Source: Neolecta irregularis DAH-3
Lineage: Eukaryota > Ascomycota > Neolectomycetes > Neolectales > Neolectaceae
Assembly (NCBI GenBank): GCA_001929475.1
Contig: LXFE01004245.1
Location: forward strand, 142-51,270
DNA: 51,129 nt
Direction of reading: 5' to 3'
Shown: in pieces, positions 9,125-21,874 of the stretch
How positions within the stretch are numbered: the stretch's first letter is position 1
Layout of the letters: each line of letters begins with the position of its first letter
Position numbers and translations under genes: made by a program
The notes under the pieces: generated by a model
Told to the model about the DNA's origin: nothing
The model's database searches: none
Seen by the model: only the letters and a program-made list of their open reading frames with translations

Positions 9125-10630
9125 TCAAGCTACCGTTCCATCCGACAGGATGCTGATAGGCGGACCTTTCGTGTTTGGCCGTGAGACTTCAGCAAGTTCT
9201 CGTCCAGCCTGATTATAAGTGTGAGAAAATTGGAACTGATGACATACTTTCCAAGTCCCGGCCTCGAGGACTTGCGCAAGAGAAAGTTGTTCATCGCCCT
9301 CTAGTCGCAAAGCTTTGTTGACATTGGCATGGACAATGTCAAGAAGTCCAATCGTCATGGCCCTCCATTCAACAATTACGTTGTCTCCTGGAGAAAATAA
9401 AGGAACAACTTCAACATCTGGTTGGCCCGCGTGCTTTGCATTTTTACGGTATGCTTCAAGTCCACGTGCGTAAACCTCCGGTTTCAATGTTAAGAGGCCT
9501 GTGTCAACGAATAAGCCACCATTACGGTATTCGGGAAGTCCAGTTAGAAGATTCTGGCCGACCCAGATTACTTTGCTTAATCTGGACATTGGAGCCATCA
9601 GGGAATATGACAACCACTGAGTGAGTTTATGGAATGGGACGATATGTGAATGAGGTGTGTCTGTTGGCATCACTTCGCACGGCCAGGCATCACCAAGGGG
9701 CACTCCATCATCTAAGGTCGCCCGTCCTCGGGGCCAAATAGGGGTAAGAGCGTCCATTAAAAGGCTCCAGAGCGTTGGGATGAGAACAACATGGGTCTCA
9801 CCATTACTGGTTGTCGTTGGATGCTCAAGAAGGTAATCTGCGATTAGCAAAGTTTTGCGGGCAGACAGTACCAAGCATGTTGCCAGGCCTACCAGAGATG
9901 CCAAAGTAGTTGTGGGCTGACAGAAGTGCGGCCCCGAGGTTTCTGAGAAGCTGAGAACGACCGTCCAAGCCTGTCATCGGGTTTGCATCGGGGTGAACCT
10001 GAAAACTTTCCGCCATATCTTCAACAGTTAAATTTCTAAGCGCCTTTCCTAGAGCGATTAAAAGATATTGCGAGGAACACATACCATCCACTTGATGAGG
10101 ATTTTCCGGATTGCTCGAAAACTTTCCTTTCAGAAACATATCGAGACTGGCAATGGCCAGGCCCTCACTTCGTCGAAAGATTTTACCTGATGAATTTTCT
10201 CTATATGTCCAACCAGCACCAGCACCAGCATCTAGCAATACAGATACAACAAATAGATCTAAAAGTCTTCTTGTCTGCTCTTTCTTATCGATGCACTCCC
10301 ATGATTGCAAGAGCATATCTAACCGTTTGCGATCATCGACCTCAAAGTGCAGCCATCGACCATGGGGAGGAATAGAACTATAATTGGTCTCATAATCTCT
10401 CTGGAAATGAGTAACCAGCTGCAGATAGGAACGGTTACCTTGATAATGCTGATAACATACTCTACTACATCCGTTAACTTCGACATATCCACATCGAAAG
10501 CCTTCAGCTCATTCAGTTTTCCTTTCGCGAGGACGATATTAGAGCGCTCTCGAACAGCCTGAATGCTTCTTAGATATCCAGATGGATCTACATCAGCATT
10601 TGGCGGACTTGGTATTTCAGGATGTGACAT
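9125..10630 (-). CDS. URC4: Uracil catabolism protein 4 (DUF1688)
   Basis: DUF1688 proteins are needed for the URC route of uracil degradation in yeasts and filamentous fungi; their enzymatic role is unsettled. Seen from the ATG at 10630: SGYLRSIQAVRERSNIVLAK, VSVLLDAGAGAGW, RSEGLAIASLDMFLKG, NPMTGLDGRSQLLRNLG, ISGRPGNMLDYLLEHP, PLGDAWPC, IVPFHKLTQWLSYSLM, NLLTGLPEYRNGGLFVDTGL, VEVVPLF and LAEVSRPNTKGPPISILSDG near the end. Introns of about 38, 36, 34 and 39 nt restore the family sequence; the last is a stop-free multiple of three. In-frame codons extend upstream to an ATG at 10789, adding 53 Ser/Phe/Arg-containing residues that could be a leader or just 5' UTR. No other URC gene is in the window. 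Confidence 0.93.
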
Positions 10631-11812
10631 CTTGGCGATAGACGGGTGAAATAGATTGATGAAACTTGAGGACAAAGCGGTGACCAGTGACGTAGTAGAA
10701 AATTTTCGACTGCTGGGAGGAGGAAACCCGGCTGCACTGTGTGAAGAGACTGAAGACTGGAGGTTGGTCTTTTGTCGAAGGACATTCATTGATCACTGAT
10801 CAGCAGACGGTGAGACACTTGACTAAGGGAGGGGATTGGTGTGAGTATCTGGTATTGTATTGCAATAAAACAGCCAAAAGAGACAAATACAAATTCGCAG
10901 TATCGAAGAAGCTATTTATATGGAGACCATCTCAATAGGTTCGCAAGCATGCTCGGGACGAATGGTTGACCAAAGAAGGTTCTCCTTGCCTGCTGGACAA
11001 GGATCATCGTAACACAGGTCTTCAGAGTCATGAATAGGGGTAAGCCCGGAGTTGTACCTGACCCATTATTGAACTCTCTTTGTTCTTTAAAAGACGTGGT
11101 CTCCTCTAAGCGAATTGAATTGAAGGGCTTTGCAAAACTCCATTCTACTTGGTTTGAGTTTGAATGGATATAGCCTGCAAATCGGCTAGAGCTCTTAAAA
11201 GTAGTAAGACATGTTGAATTTTGCCAGCTTCACCAAAGCAAGGATCTGTACATCGACTTGATGGAAAAGTGGTTGTTCGGTTAAACCTATCATCTTTACC
11301 TCCTATACCAGCCAGGATATTCGTCTAGACTCGGATTAGCATGTAAATTGGAAAACCAAAAGTTTATCTTGGACGTTCAATTAAAGTGTTGTTTGTAGCA
11401 AACTTTTCTCCATTATATAATTTGGCCTAGGAGACCCAAAATCAGAACCCTCTGGTCTGGTTTATGTGTGTAGAATTAGCAATACTAGTAATGTCTCTAT
11501 AAGATATATGTCAGAATATATTAGTTTGTCTTACAAGGCAAGCATGGGCTAGACTAAAAATTAGGCCAGTAGATAGGAGGCAGCAAAGTCTCGGAATGAC
11601 ATTAGTGCATTTACTCGGGGATTAGAAACTACCAATCTCTCCTGAAATGATCTCAGATGCACGATATAGCTTGTATTTGCCTTCTAAGGCAGTCCCGCAA
11701 GCATCATTATATAGACATTATGCGTGTAAATGCACATATTTGGTACAAAGAGTAAGGGCATATGTTGAACCTCTTCCAACCACGAGCCCCACAACCAAGC
11801 AAGACATATCAA
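10631..11812. other. Divergent intergenic region with an unexplained open frame
   Basis: About 1.1 kb separate the URC4 and COG2 starts. On the minus strand a frame of roughly 110 codons (about 10912-11245) is open without an early ATG. Its translation (for example RFAGYIHSNSNQVEW, LVQQARRTFFGQPF) matches nothing I know. The rest is AT-rich without recognisable elements. It may simply hold the two promoters. Confidence 0.4.
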
Positions 11813-12692
11813 ATGACAGCTTTCGACGATATGTTCTCTGGAGACTCAGAGGACGATGAGCTGGATTTCAATTCCCTTCCTTTTCCTAAACCCATCCCGA
11901 AACGAGCTTTTGTAAGCCCTGATTTCAATCCCGACGAATTTCTGTCGACTTCCCATCGTCACCAGACCCTTAGAGACATTCAATCAGAACTGCGGCTTCG
12001 GGCACAAAGCCTAAAGAATGAACTGGTTGAGCTTGTCAATCGTGATTATGAAGATTTCGTTGGGTTGGGAGGTAGCTTGAAGGGCGGAGAAGAAAAGATT
12101 GATAGGGTGATCAAAGAGCTGGAGAGCTTCATAAAAGACGCTAGGGTACCAAATATTCGGTTGATATTTAACTCAATTCAAGGGATTAAGTGACCGAGCT
12201 TGGTCAAATTTGAAGGTCATGGATGAGAAGATGGAGGAGAAAAGAAGGCTCAAAGATGAACGCGTATTTTCACACTCTTTCTACAACTGATTTTAGGATC
12301 TTTTCAGGGGCTTTCTGTTCCTGCTCCAACATATAGAAGAAATGGAGATGCTATTAGAGAGCAGAAATCTTCACATCTTGGATCCAAAACCGACGTTTGT
12401 TTCGACTGTCGTATCATCTAATATGAGGTCAACTTCAAGGCTACGGCATTCAGCATCGAAGTACTTGCTCATCCAACAAATTGTTGCTGGACTAAGTCAC
12501 AACTTGCCAATATCTCAGTTTCAACTGTCCCGTCTATCCACTCTACGCTGCAATTTATCCGCGCAACTCAAAATGTCCATACAGGATGCGATACTTGGAA
12601 ATGAGGGAGATATAATACTTCAGCTTCTAAAGGTATATCGTATGTTAGATGAGAATCCAACATCTACAATAAAGAAATTCATAAACTCCTAG
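11813..12692 (+). CDS. COG2: Conserved oligomeric Golgi complex subunit 2
   Basis: Subunit of the COG tether, which captures retrograde intra-Golgi vesicles. The N-terminus has an acidic run, then LPFPKPIPKRAFVSPDFNPD and EFLSTSHRHQTLRDIQSEL, then LVNRDYEDFVGLGGSLKGGE, the signature of the COG2 N-terminal domain as in filamentous ascomycetes. A coiled region (KVMDEKMEEKRRLKDER) and helices up to KVYRMLDENPTSTIKKFINS follow. Two introns (about 37 and 33 nt) link the exons. The product of about 270 residues is comparable to the short fungal COG2/Sec35, not the 700-residue animal protein. An in-frame ATG at 11762 would add 17 residues. The stop lies only 10 bp from that of the convergent uL1m gene. 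Confidence 0.88.
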
Positions 12693-12702
12693 AATAGCTC
12701 GC

Positions 12703-13547
12703 CTAGCTGAAACCCACTAACGGTATACCCGGACCGTTTGTAGACGTAAGTGAAATTTCTTCGATACCCAGATTCACTTTCGTATCAATTTTTTCTTGTC
12801 CAGCCCGTACGTTTTCTATGATAACCTGTACATTCTCTTGGATTTGAGAATCTCTGAAATCAATCTTTTCATTAGTTGGAATCAGAACAACAATATACTT
12901 TTGCGATTTTCATTCTAACATGCCCTCCCTTCTCTCGAAAATCAATTTTCCCTTCTGCGACTCGCAATGCGTGTACCAAGTTTATCGTCACTGTCCCACG
13001 TTTCGCACTCGGCATTAATCCTTTCGGACCGAGAATCTTCCCCAACGGTTTCAACAATGACAACATGTCCGGATGGGCATAACATTTGTCAAAATCAAGA
13101 AACCCGCCTTTAACCTATTGTATCAAAAAGGTATTACAATAAAGAACATACCTTCTCCACGAGTTCTTCTCCTCCAACAAAATCTGCACCAGCTTTCAAA
13201 GCGACCTGAGCATGCTTCCCAGTGGCAAAAACACAGACTTTAGGTTTTGAAGCAATTGAATGAGGTAACTTAACAGAACCTCGAACGGGAGCTACGCCCT
13301 TTTCGGTACGCAGTCTAACATCGAGAGAAATTGCCGATGAGTGACATGGATATCCAATTTCAGCTGCGCGAAGGTAACGTGCTGCTTCTGAGACTGTGAG
13401 GCTTTTGAGCGGGACGTGCTGGGAAAATTCTTTTTCTTTTAGAGCCTTTCGATCCACTGTTGATCTTTTTGCATAACTCCGGCAGCTGGGACAGATCCAT
13501 TTACGAAGAGGCGCTGGACGCTGTAGCACGAAGGATAGTAATGACAT
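12703..13547 (-). CDS. MRPL1: Mitochondrial large-subunit ribosomal protein uL1m
   Basis: Forms the L1 stalk of the mitochondrial ribosome, at the E-site tRNA exit. The N-terminus MSLLSFVLQRPAPLRKWICP with further Arg/Lys and no acidic residue looks like a matrix-targeting presequence. The ribosomal L1 fold follows: RGSVKLPHSIASKPKVCVFA, AGADFVGGEELVEK, LKPLGKILGPKGLMPSAKRG (the conserved L1 signature) and GTVTINLVHALRVAEGKIDF. The last exon runs IDFRDSQIQENVQVIIENV to GIPLVGFS. Introns of about 37 and 35 nt separate the three exons. An upstream in-frame ATG exists at 13664, but the sequence from 13547 alone gives a clean presequence. Confidence 0.92.
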
Positions 13548-14468
13548 TTTGTGTTTGGGACGCAGCGAGTTTGACTTTTTGAGTTGACAGCTCGAGAACA
13601 CCACATCTGCATATGCTTCATTCCACGGATGGACCAGAATGCCATATATAATGTAATATATCAAATCTCCACTTTTTAATATACCAGCTCTCTTTTAGGG
13701 GTTAGTAAGAGATAAACCTGGGGACAATTAATTCTACGAGAAAGCTGTAAGAATACCGCTACCAAGGTGGCGACTATTGTTAAATCTAGCACAAATCAAG
13801 TTTCCATTCATGAAATATAGTTATTGCATAAACTAATTCGGACGGATTATTGGCCTTGATGTCAGGGTTGTGACCGAGGGACCGAGAAACTCTTCCAGTT
13901 CACTGCCTTGTAGTATTCACTCTGACTCCTCGTATCTATTGAAGGCGAAATGGTATTAAAATTGATGAAGATCTCAATCGCATTGGCATGTCTGGCAACA
14001 GAAACAAGCCCCTATAAGGCAGCTGAAATATGAGTTTAGATTTAGTATGGAGGATGAGGAAATGGATGGCTCTCTCCATGCTGAGCTTTAGGATTCGATT
14101 CAAAGAGTGATGTATAGGCGAATGAGTTCCCTTCAGCCATTGAAGAAGTTTTACAAATGTGCATGGAAGTTGCAAAGTCGGTAAGAATATCTCGAATTCG
14201 TGAGCAATGAAGTTGCTCATAGATATATCTAATCTAATCCACAATACACTCTCCTGTAGACAGCTCTTGAACCACCAAGTGATACATCACCACAATTATA
14301 AATGTAAACAAGAATCTGAATGATACATAGACAAACATCCTACGCCTGGCCTTTAAAGAATGGAAAGGACGAAATAGAAATTGTGCACCAAATTATTTAT
14401 ATCATTCAACTGGCAATCAACCTATAGGCAGGTTGAAGACCGAACCAAGATGACTAACATTGTTTTCT
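13548..14468. other. Intergenic region, nothing recognised
   Basis: 920 bp upstream of the uL1m gene. The longest open frame (13936-14244, minus) is hydrophobic and basic with no family resemblance. No repeats, RNA genes or conserved motifs were seen. Confidence 0.45.
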
Positions 14469-14795
14469 TTATCTTCTAGACGAAAATTTCATCCGAAAAC
14501 ATGTGAAGCATCCCGCCGAACCGGGTGTGGATTTTGGAGCCGACCACGATTTCGTTTTGGACGATGGGTCGTTCCCCTCGTCAAGAGATTGACCATCTTC
14601 AAATGCACTTGGAGGTAAAAACGATTCAAAGGTATTCGCTGGAATTGTCATATGTCGTTCCAAAAATGCGATAGATTCTCGAGATCCAGCACTATATCGG
14701 CCAGTGCCCATATGATCAGACTGACTGTATTGCGGCGGGTCGGCTGGTGAGTAAGGTGGCAAAGCCGAATCGTGGCAATGGGATGAAGTGAGCAT
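14469..14795 (-). CDS. Hypothetical small proline/serine-rich protein
   Basis: A 108-residue frame from the ATG at 14795. It has a Pro/Tyr stretch (LPPYSPADPPQYSQSDHMG), a possible helical piece (SRESIAFLERHMTIPANTF), an acidic centre and a Cys/Phe-basic C-terminus CFTCFRMKFSSRR. The PPxY-like LPPYSP could bind a WW domain. I do not recognise a family. The codon use is similar to neighbouring genes. In-frame ATGs upstream to 14882 would add a hydrophobic start. It may be a fragment of a larger spliced gene. Confidence 0.35.
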   Translation of the reverse strand: MLTSSHCHDSALPPYSPADPPQYSQSDHMGTGRYSAGSRESIAFLERHMTIPANTFESFLPPSAFEDGQSLDEGNDPSSKTKSWSAPKSTPGSAGCFTCFRMKFSSRR

Positions 14796-15086
14796 GCTAG
14801 GAATGTAAAGAACGAATGAGCGAACGAATGGAATTTCAAGCCTCATTATATGGGGCATTCGGAAACTAAAAGTAGCTAACATAGGCTATCGGTAAAAATG
14901 TATCCCGATATCCCGAGAGTACCAAATATTATTTTATGACACAGAATACTCGTTTAATCAAAAAAATTCATCGAGCTTGAAGCTAAGTTGCGTTTCTTCA
15001 AGGTTCCTTGAAACTAGGCTGGTGATGTGGACCACGTCTCTTCTCATCTGACCGTCTAAACCCCCTCATTAAATTCCAAAAGCGAT

Positions 15087-15425
15087 ATGACATCTTTTCT
15101 GAGCGCATTATGGGATTCAGTTTTCACCCCTGGACCGACACCGGTTGTTGTTCGGTCGATGAATGCGAGTTTCTTTGCGCTTCTCGTAACCTTGGGAATT
15201 TTGATATCAGTGACAAGATCAATTCACGTCGTGGTGTTGTTCTTCCTTGCGCTAGCTCTTGCTGGGATGATGCGCTGGTTCGCTTCACTGATACGATCTA
15301 GAAGGGGGCAACTAACGGAAAGGTTTTTGTCCGAACTGGAGATGGTTCAGAAGGAGAACGCTAGGTGTGAGGAAATTTCCAAGTCCGAGCGCAGCGACAA
15401 GACCGAGTACGCTAAGGCAAAGTAA
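15087..15425 (+). CDS. PKR1: V-ATPase assembly factor Pkr1-like ER protein
   Basis: Small ER membrane protein that in yeast helps assemble the V-ATPase Vo sector. The frame encodes 112 residues. The N-terminus MTSFLSALWDSVFTPGPTPV carries the LWDSVFxPGxTP motif typical of Pkr1. Two adjacent membrane segments follow (about residues 24-44 and 46-68, ending MMRWFASL). A charged cytosolic tail ends in Lys. It is a single exon and has the usual family length. It converges with SRP54, with 66 bp between stop codons. Confidence 0.87.
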   Translation: MTSFLSALWDSVFTPGPTPVVVRSMNASFFALLVTLGILISVTRSIHVVVLFFLALALAGMMRWFASLIRSRRGQLTERFLSELEMVQKENARCEEISKSERSDKTEYAKAK

Positions 15426-15491
15426 CTGCGTTATGATACCATAATGAAGTCTATAATATTAAGATTCACCAATATAATTAAATGAAAGAAA

Positions 15492-17270
<1,779 letters not shown>

Positions 17271-17339
17271 TTCTGAAATTTTGTATTCTGATGAATAAGT
17301 TTTGTGTTGTAGCGCAGTTATGTAGAAGACAGCCGGAAA

Positions 17340-20300
17340 ATGGGTCTGTTGCAACTGAAGTCGACTACTTTCGAGAAAAGTCCAATGACTGGATCCAAAA
17401 CTAGCCCCAAAGGCCTAAGGACACAGAAAACCACAGAAAATAAAGGGAATAGCGAGGAATCCGGGTGGTTTGAAGTTTCTGAAGTTTTGGCTGAGAAGGG
17501 CGACAAAGTCAAAGTCTCGTGGGTTGGAGCCGATTCCCAGGGTCAGCCCTATGTACCATCCTGGGTACAATATTCCTCTCGAAAGCTTTCAGGTTCACTG
17601 TCCAGGTATTAAAGTGCGACTGCAGCAAAGCTACCCTTGCCGATTGGCGCAAGAAGAAACAGAAGAAAAGTTCATCCAAAGGATCTTTGGGCATCGCGGG
17701 GCGTCTTATTGGAAAGACATCCAAGAGCACCAGTAATATATTAGAAGACTCAAGCGATGGCTAATTCTACTTAGCCGTGCCTGAAGTGGCTCAGTCCACC
17801 GAGATACGAACAACTCCACGAAAACGCCAAAAGAAAGAGTCACCCAAAACACACCATTCTGCTCATCGGTCTACAAGGCAAAATCGCTCGGATCTAGGAG
17901 AAGGGAGTTTAAAACCAAACACCAATTCACCTTTACCTGTCAGAGCCTGGAAAGAATCAAATTCTTTTCTACAGTCGAGTGAAAGGTGGCCTGATCTGAA
18001 ACCCCTTAAGGCATCACCAGTGAAAGCATCAGATCAAGGTGGAGAAGATTTTGGATTCACAAATAACAAAACCCTGAAAAAACGACCACTAGAGGGTCAC
18101 ACTGCACCTCAAATTCTAAAGCCTGTTTTTTTGGCTATCGAAGATTCTCAAGCCCAAGAATCTCAGTGTACATTATCGACAACTCGCGTAGAGTCCGTCT
18201 TCCCGACACTTCAGAATCGGACCCCTTCGAAGTCAGTGTCTAATCGTCAAGTTTTGATAACTAGTACAGATCAAGTTGCAACATCCTTCTCACATCAGTT
18301 TCCGAATAGCTTATATACGAATCGCGCACGATCACGGGAAAATACGTCCACTATCACCTCTCATATCGTGCTTAACGATCACAGACATTCTTCCGGAAAT
18401 TTTAGAAGCGACAATACTATATCTGAAAGATCAACAAACCGAATCTCTCCGGCCGGGAAATCTTTACCGCAAAGATCACCTGGAAATTTATCTTCCAGCC
18501 GAAAAGTATTTTCCTGGTTATACAACAACACGGAGGTCCCTCAAGTCACGAGAAACTCGCTCCCTTCGTTGCAAGATAATTTTAAACTAGGACTAGGCAA
18601 CAGGTCGAATACAGTCTCTAGCAATATGAAATCGAAATTAAGTTGGAAAGAGCGTTCTGCAAGGTTGAGAGAGCGCCTAGATTCGAACATACCAAAGCAG
18701 CCTTCCTCGCAACATCAGCAAACTTATTCATTTACTCCCGAAAAGTCGCCATTGGCTCCAGTTATATTAGATCATGTCAAATCGCCAGTCTTGCAACCTT
18801 TGGTGGACCAATCAGTAGGTCTGATTTCGGTTTCAAATATAGAACCAACCGATGCGATGTCTATTGAAGGAATGGATGACACTTCGGCATCAACAATTTC
18901 ACTTGGACCAAGTGAATATGCCATCCCGATTGGTATTGAAGAAGTGCAAAAGAAAATATATCTCCATCTCTTCCAGTCGCAAACAAAAGCAATTTTACAA
19001 TACTGCGGCGATCCAGAGGCTGCGGAAGATAATCCCACACAGATCATGAGGAAGATTCATCGCGATTTATCAAAAGTCCTATCGCATCATTTGCTTTTAT
19101 CGAGTGTCGAGGATACACCAGAAGATATGACGGAAGAGAAACTGGCAACATACATTGCTCAAAGTAGCTCTAAATTTCACTACTTGGGGGACCTTCTGGA
19201 TAAACTGAGAGATTCGAGAATGACGATCGGGATATTTGTCGAGGAAGGGAAATTACTGGTAGTCGACACTTCTGAAGATTTGCTGATGCTATCAGTTACT
19301 GGTTGAAGAATTTCTTCGAGGAAAATACATCAGAGTAAAGAGATTAGATGAAATTTCTGGCAAACCAGAACAGTCTCAAGATAATATTAGTGCAGTGCGG
19401 GTGAATCTCATTCCGACAGGGAAAGATGGGGAACGAGCTGTTGTTGTAAGCAGGCCTTCTCCCATTCAACATAACGAATTCAGGTCCAATGTGATTTTTT
19501 CATCGCTATGGATACTAGCCTTGATGTAAATGCAGCGCATGTTTTGTCATTCCGTCGGCATCATCTGAAACTAAATCTTATTCAACCTCTTCTTCGTCTG
19601 ATAGTTGTCAATTCGGCAGAACATATCACTTTATGCTGCGGGCACCGGATGCAAACACCCTCAGAACTCAGCTCGGTGATTGCTGCGTCAGCGATATTGA
19701 GGAATTCTGTCGGTCAATTAGATCAACTCGAGCTTCCTCACTATACGTTGCCTAGGGTCTTGGAATGGCTAAAGAGTGGTTTGACCAGGCACCATTGGCC
19801 ATTATGTCCTCTAAAAGATCTCAAAGAGAAAAGTCGCTCGCAACCTGGATCATTAGGGTCAACGATGGATACTGAAGTTCAGCAACAATTGCTTGCCGGC
19901 TCAGCCTTGAAGAGACCTTTGGTATGCATGGCATTTTCATATGATCTCATATCTTGAGGAAGCGCAATCCTGGCAATCACACCCCGAGCTCCCTCTCCAA
20001 AAGAGGCAACATGTAGTTCCACAGCAATCTCACACTCAGCTTGATATATCAAGAGTCAGTGAAAGTTCGTCATTTCCCAAATCGTCACAATTATCTCAGC
20101 ATCCAAAAAATCTGTTCATGCAAAAGGTCGACTCGAAGGATTACAGCCCGAGCCCCACTCTCCGATGGGCTGATAGGGCCAAGCGTCTACATGAAGCACA
20201 TGGTATCACGCCGTCCTCGCCTTTAATATCAGTTTCGCCTCTGCTGGAATCCTTATCTCAAGAGCACATTCCAGCACCAGCTCCACTCCTATCGCCAACT

Positions 20301-20927
20301 CCCCTCACACTGCAAACTAGCCCTCAAGCATCGGAAGCGCATTCCATTGACCAATTGCTAATGCGGCTCAGGGAAAGAGATGAGGAAGTCACGCGACTTT
20401 TGCAGACGGTAGAAAGGTTACGGCTCCGCAATAATGAATTTTTAAAGAAGAACAAGAGGGTTGAAACAGAAACAGAAAAATTGACCAAACAAAATATTTC
20501 TCTGAAAGTAGAGAACGAAGATCTTTTGGCAAAAAATGCCCGACTTGAATCAGAAATCGTTGCCATGAAAGCCCAGGTGGATCGGGGAACCAAAGCAGAT
20601 TTTGATGGTGCAAAGACGGGATTGCAAGAGAATCTCCAGAAAATGGAAAAAAAGATGAAAACCCAGACCGAGGAGATTGATTTCTTACGATTCAGATACC
20701 AAGAAGCTTCGACCGTCGCAGCGGATATAAGTCGTCGCTTATCAGAATGTCAATCACAGCCCAAAATCCGAGCGGATGGTGAATTAAGCAGAATGAAAGA
20801 CGCACGAATCGAAACAGAACGCACTGAGCTACAATCACGTATTAACGCACTAAATACAGAAAACACAATGCTGAAGGAACAGATCAAACGAGCTGCAAAA
20901 AGGGCATCACTCGAGAATTTCCTGTAG
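17340..20927 (+). CDS. Chromodomain/Hda2-3-like coiled-coil protein
   Basis: Predicted protein of about 1,080 residues with three parts. A chromodomain lies near residues 40-95 (GWFEVSEVL, KVKVSWVGADSQGQPYVPSW, CDCSKATLADW) with aromatic-cage candidates Phe and Trp, so it may read methylated histone tails. A long Ser/Pro-rich linker is followed by a region like yeast Hda2/Hda3 (EYAIPIGIEEVQKKIY, YIAQSSSKFHYLGDLLDKL, VQCDFFIAMDTSLDVNAAHV, LLRLIVVNSAEHITLCCG). A coiled coil follows from about residue 840. Five introns of 41, 42, 37, 38 and 37 nt connect the pieces. In yeast Hda2/3 scaffold the Hda1 deacetylase. A chromodomain on such a subunit suggests a silencing complex comparable to Neurospora HCHC, but that assignment is inference. 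The stop codon context is odd (see findings). Confidence 0.8.
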
Positions 20928-21399
20928 CACCTAAATATCGACAAAGATTCCAAGATGGAAGAACAGCTAGCGAACGCTGATGGATATATCAGGTAATATG
21001 CATGTTCTACATAGAACACCCCGTACGAAAGACCCCTATTTTAAATTCATGTTTACTAGTTGTTCGTAAACGTATATAGTCGACTCCTTCTTTAATCCCT
21101 GTCTGTCACCATGTGCCCTCATTGTGCATTCCTGAATATGTTAAGTTTTTGATACCGTGATGCAAATTACATCATATACTACGCCGTGGGGCATATTTGT
21201 GGCCCATCGGTGAAGGTCTCAGCCGGGTGGTGGCAATCTATGAGGCACTTCCTGACGTCAGCGACTTACGACATCAAAGCGTGCTTTTGCGATCTTAGCT
21301 TCCTGAGTAATATTCTATAAGATTACTTCCCGGCCCATAACTGTTTTATTTATCTCTGATCTTCAACAGCCCCTTGATTATATCTGCATTCCAGTGCCC
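20928..21399. other. Intergenic region with CRE-like site
   Basis: No confident gene. It carries the 3' end of the chromodomain gene, an in-frame open continuation for 22 codons after its TAG, and the TGACGTCA palindrome at 21253-21260. Confidence 0.5.
21253..21260. promoter_or_regulatory. Perfect CRE/ATF palindrome TGACGTCA
   Basis: The octamer TGACGTCA, within the 10-bp palindrome CTGACGTCAG, is the consensus for ATF/CREB-type bZIP factors. It lies 140 bp upstream of the ATG of the possible small gene at 21400. A chance match in 51 kb is plausible (about 0.8 expected), so function is inferred only from position. Confidence 0.4.
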
Positions 21400-21644
21400 A
21401 TGATATCATCTATTGCTGCCAAACACAATACAACACCGGAGTCGATCTCATACGCTGAAAGCGTTACCCATGAATCATATTCCAGGTATATTTAATTTCC
21501 ATGGAGTCACTTATTTTCGTTAGACTTCTGATAGAACACACAAGGCGACAAATTCGCCAATGTCGTTCTGCGAAAAAAGCCCCGCACTATTCGCCACCAT
21601 CAGGTTATTCAAGCGGGGAGCGAAGAGCAACTTCCAGAGCATAA
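21400..21644 (+). CDS. Possible small two-exon basic protein
   Basis: The ATG at 21400 opens a frame (MISSIAAKHNTTPESISYAE) that reaches a perfect GTATAT...TTAG intron of 38 nt (21486-21523), exactly the size class of this genome. It continues in frame (LLIEHTRRQIRQCRSAKKAP, ERRATSRA) to a TAA at 21642. The product would be 68 residues, the second half strongly basic. No family is recognised. Support is the intron match, its own upstream region and a CRE-like site; the alternative is chance. Confidence 0.3.
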
Positions 21645-21874
21645 TCAGCCAGTAGAATTGCAAAGGCGGAAAGTTTGTTATGGTATGGAAGCTGTTACGG
21701 GTGCCGCGATTTGATTTGTACGAGATATAATGATATATTTTGCAAACCTTGGGAATTCATGGGTATCCTGTTTTACAAGCGAAATGACAAACGCCAAACT
21801 ACCAAACGTACAGAAGAATGCCACGTATTATAAAGATAATCAAACTAGGGCAATTTGGTCATCATCTGGAACAT
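21645..21874. other. Short intergenic stretch at the Ulp2 3' end
   Basis: 230 bp with no gene seen. The minus-strand frame beyond the Ulp2 stop (coding VPDDDQIALV) looks protein-like, so the true Ulp2 end may lie some 35 bp further left. Confidence 0.4.
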
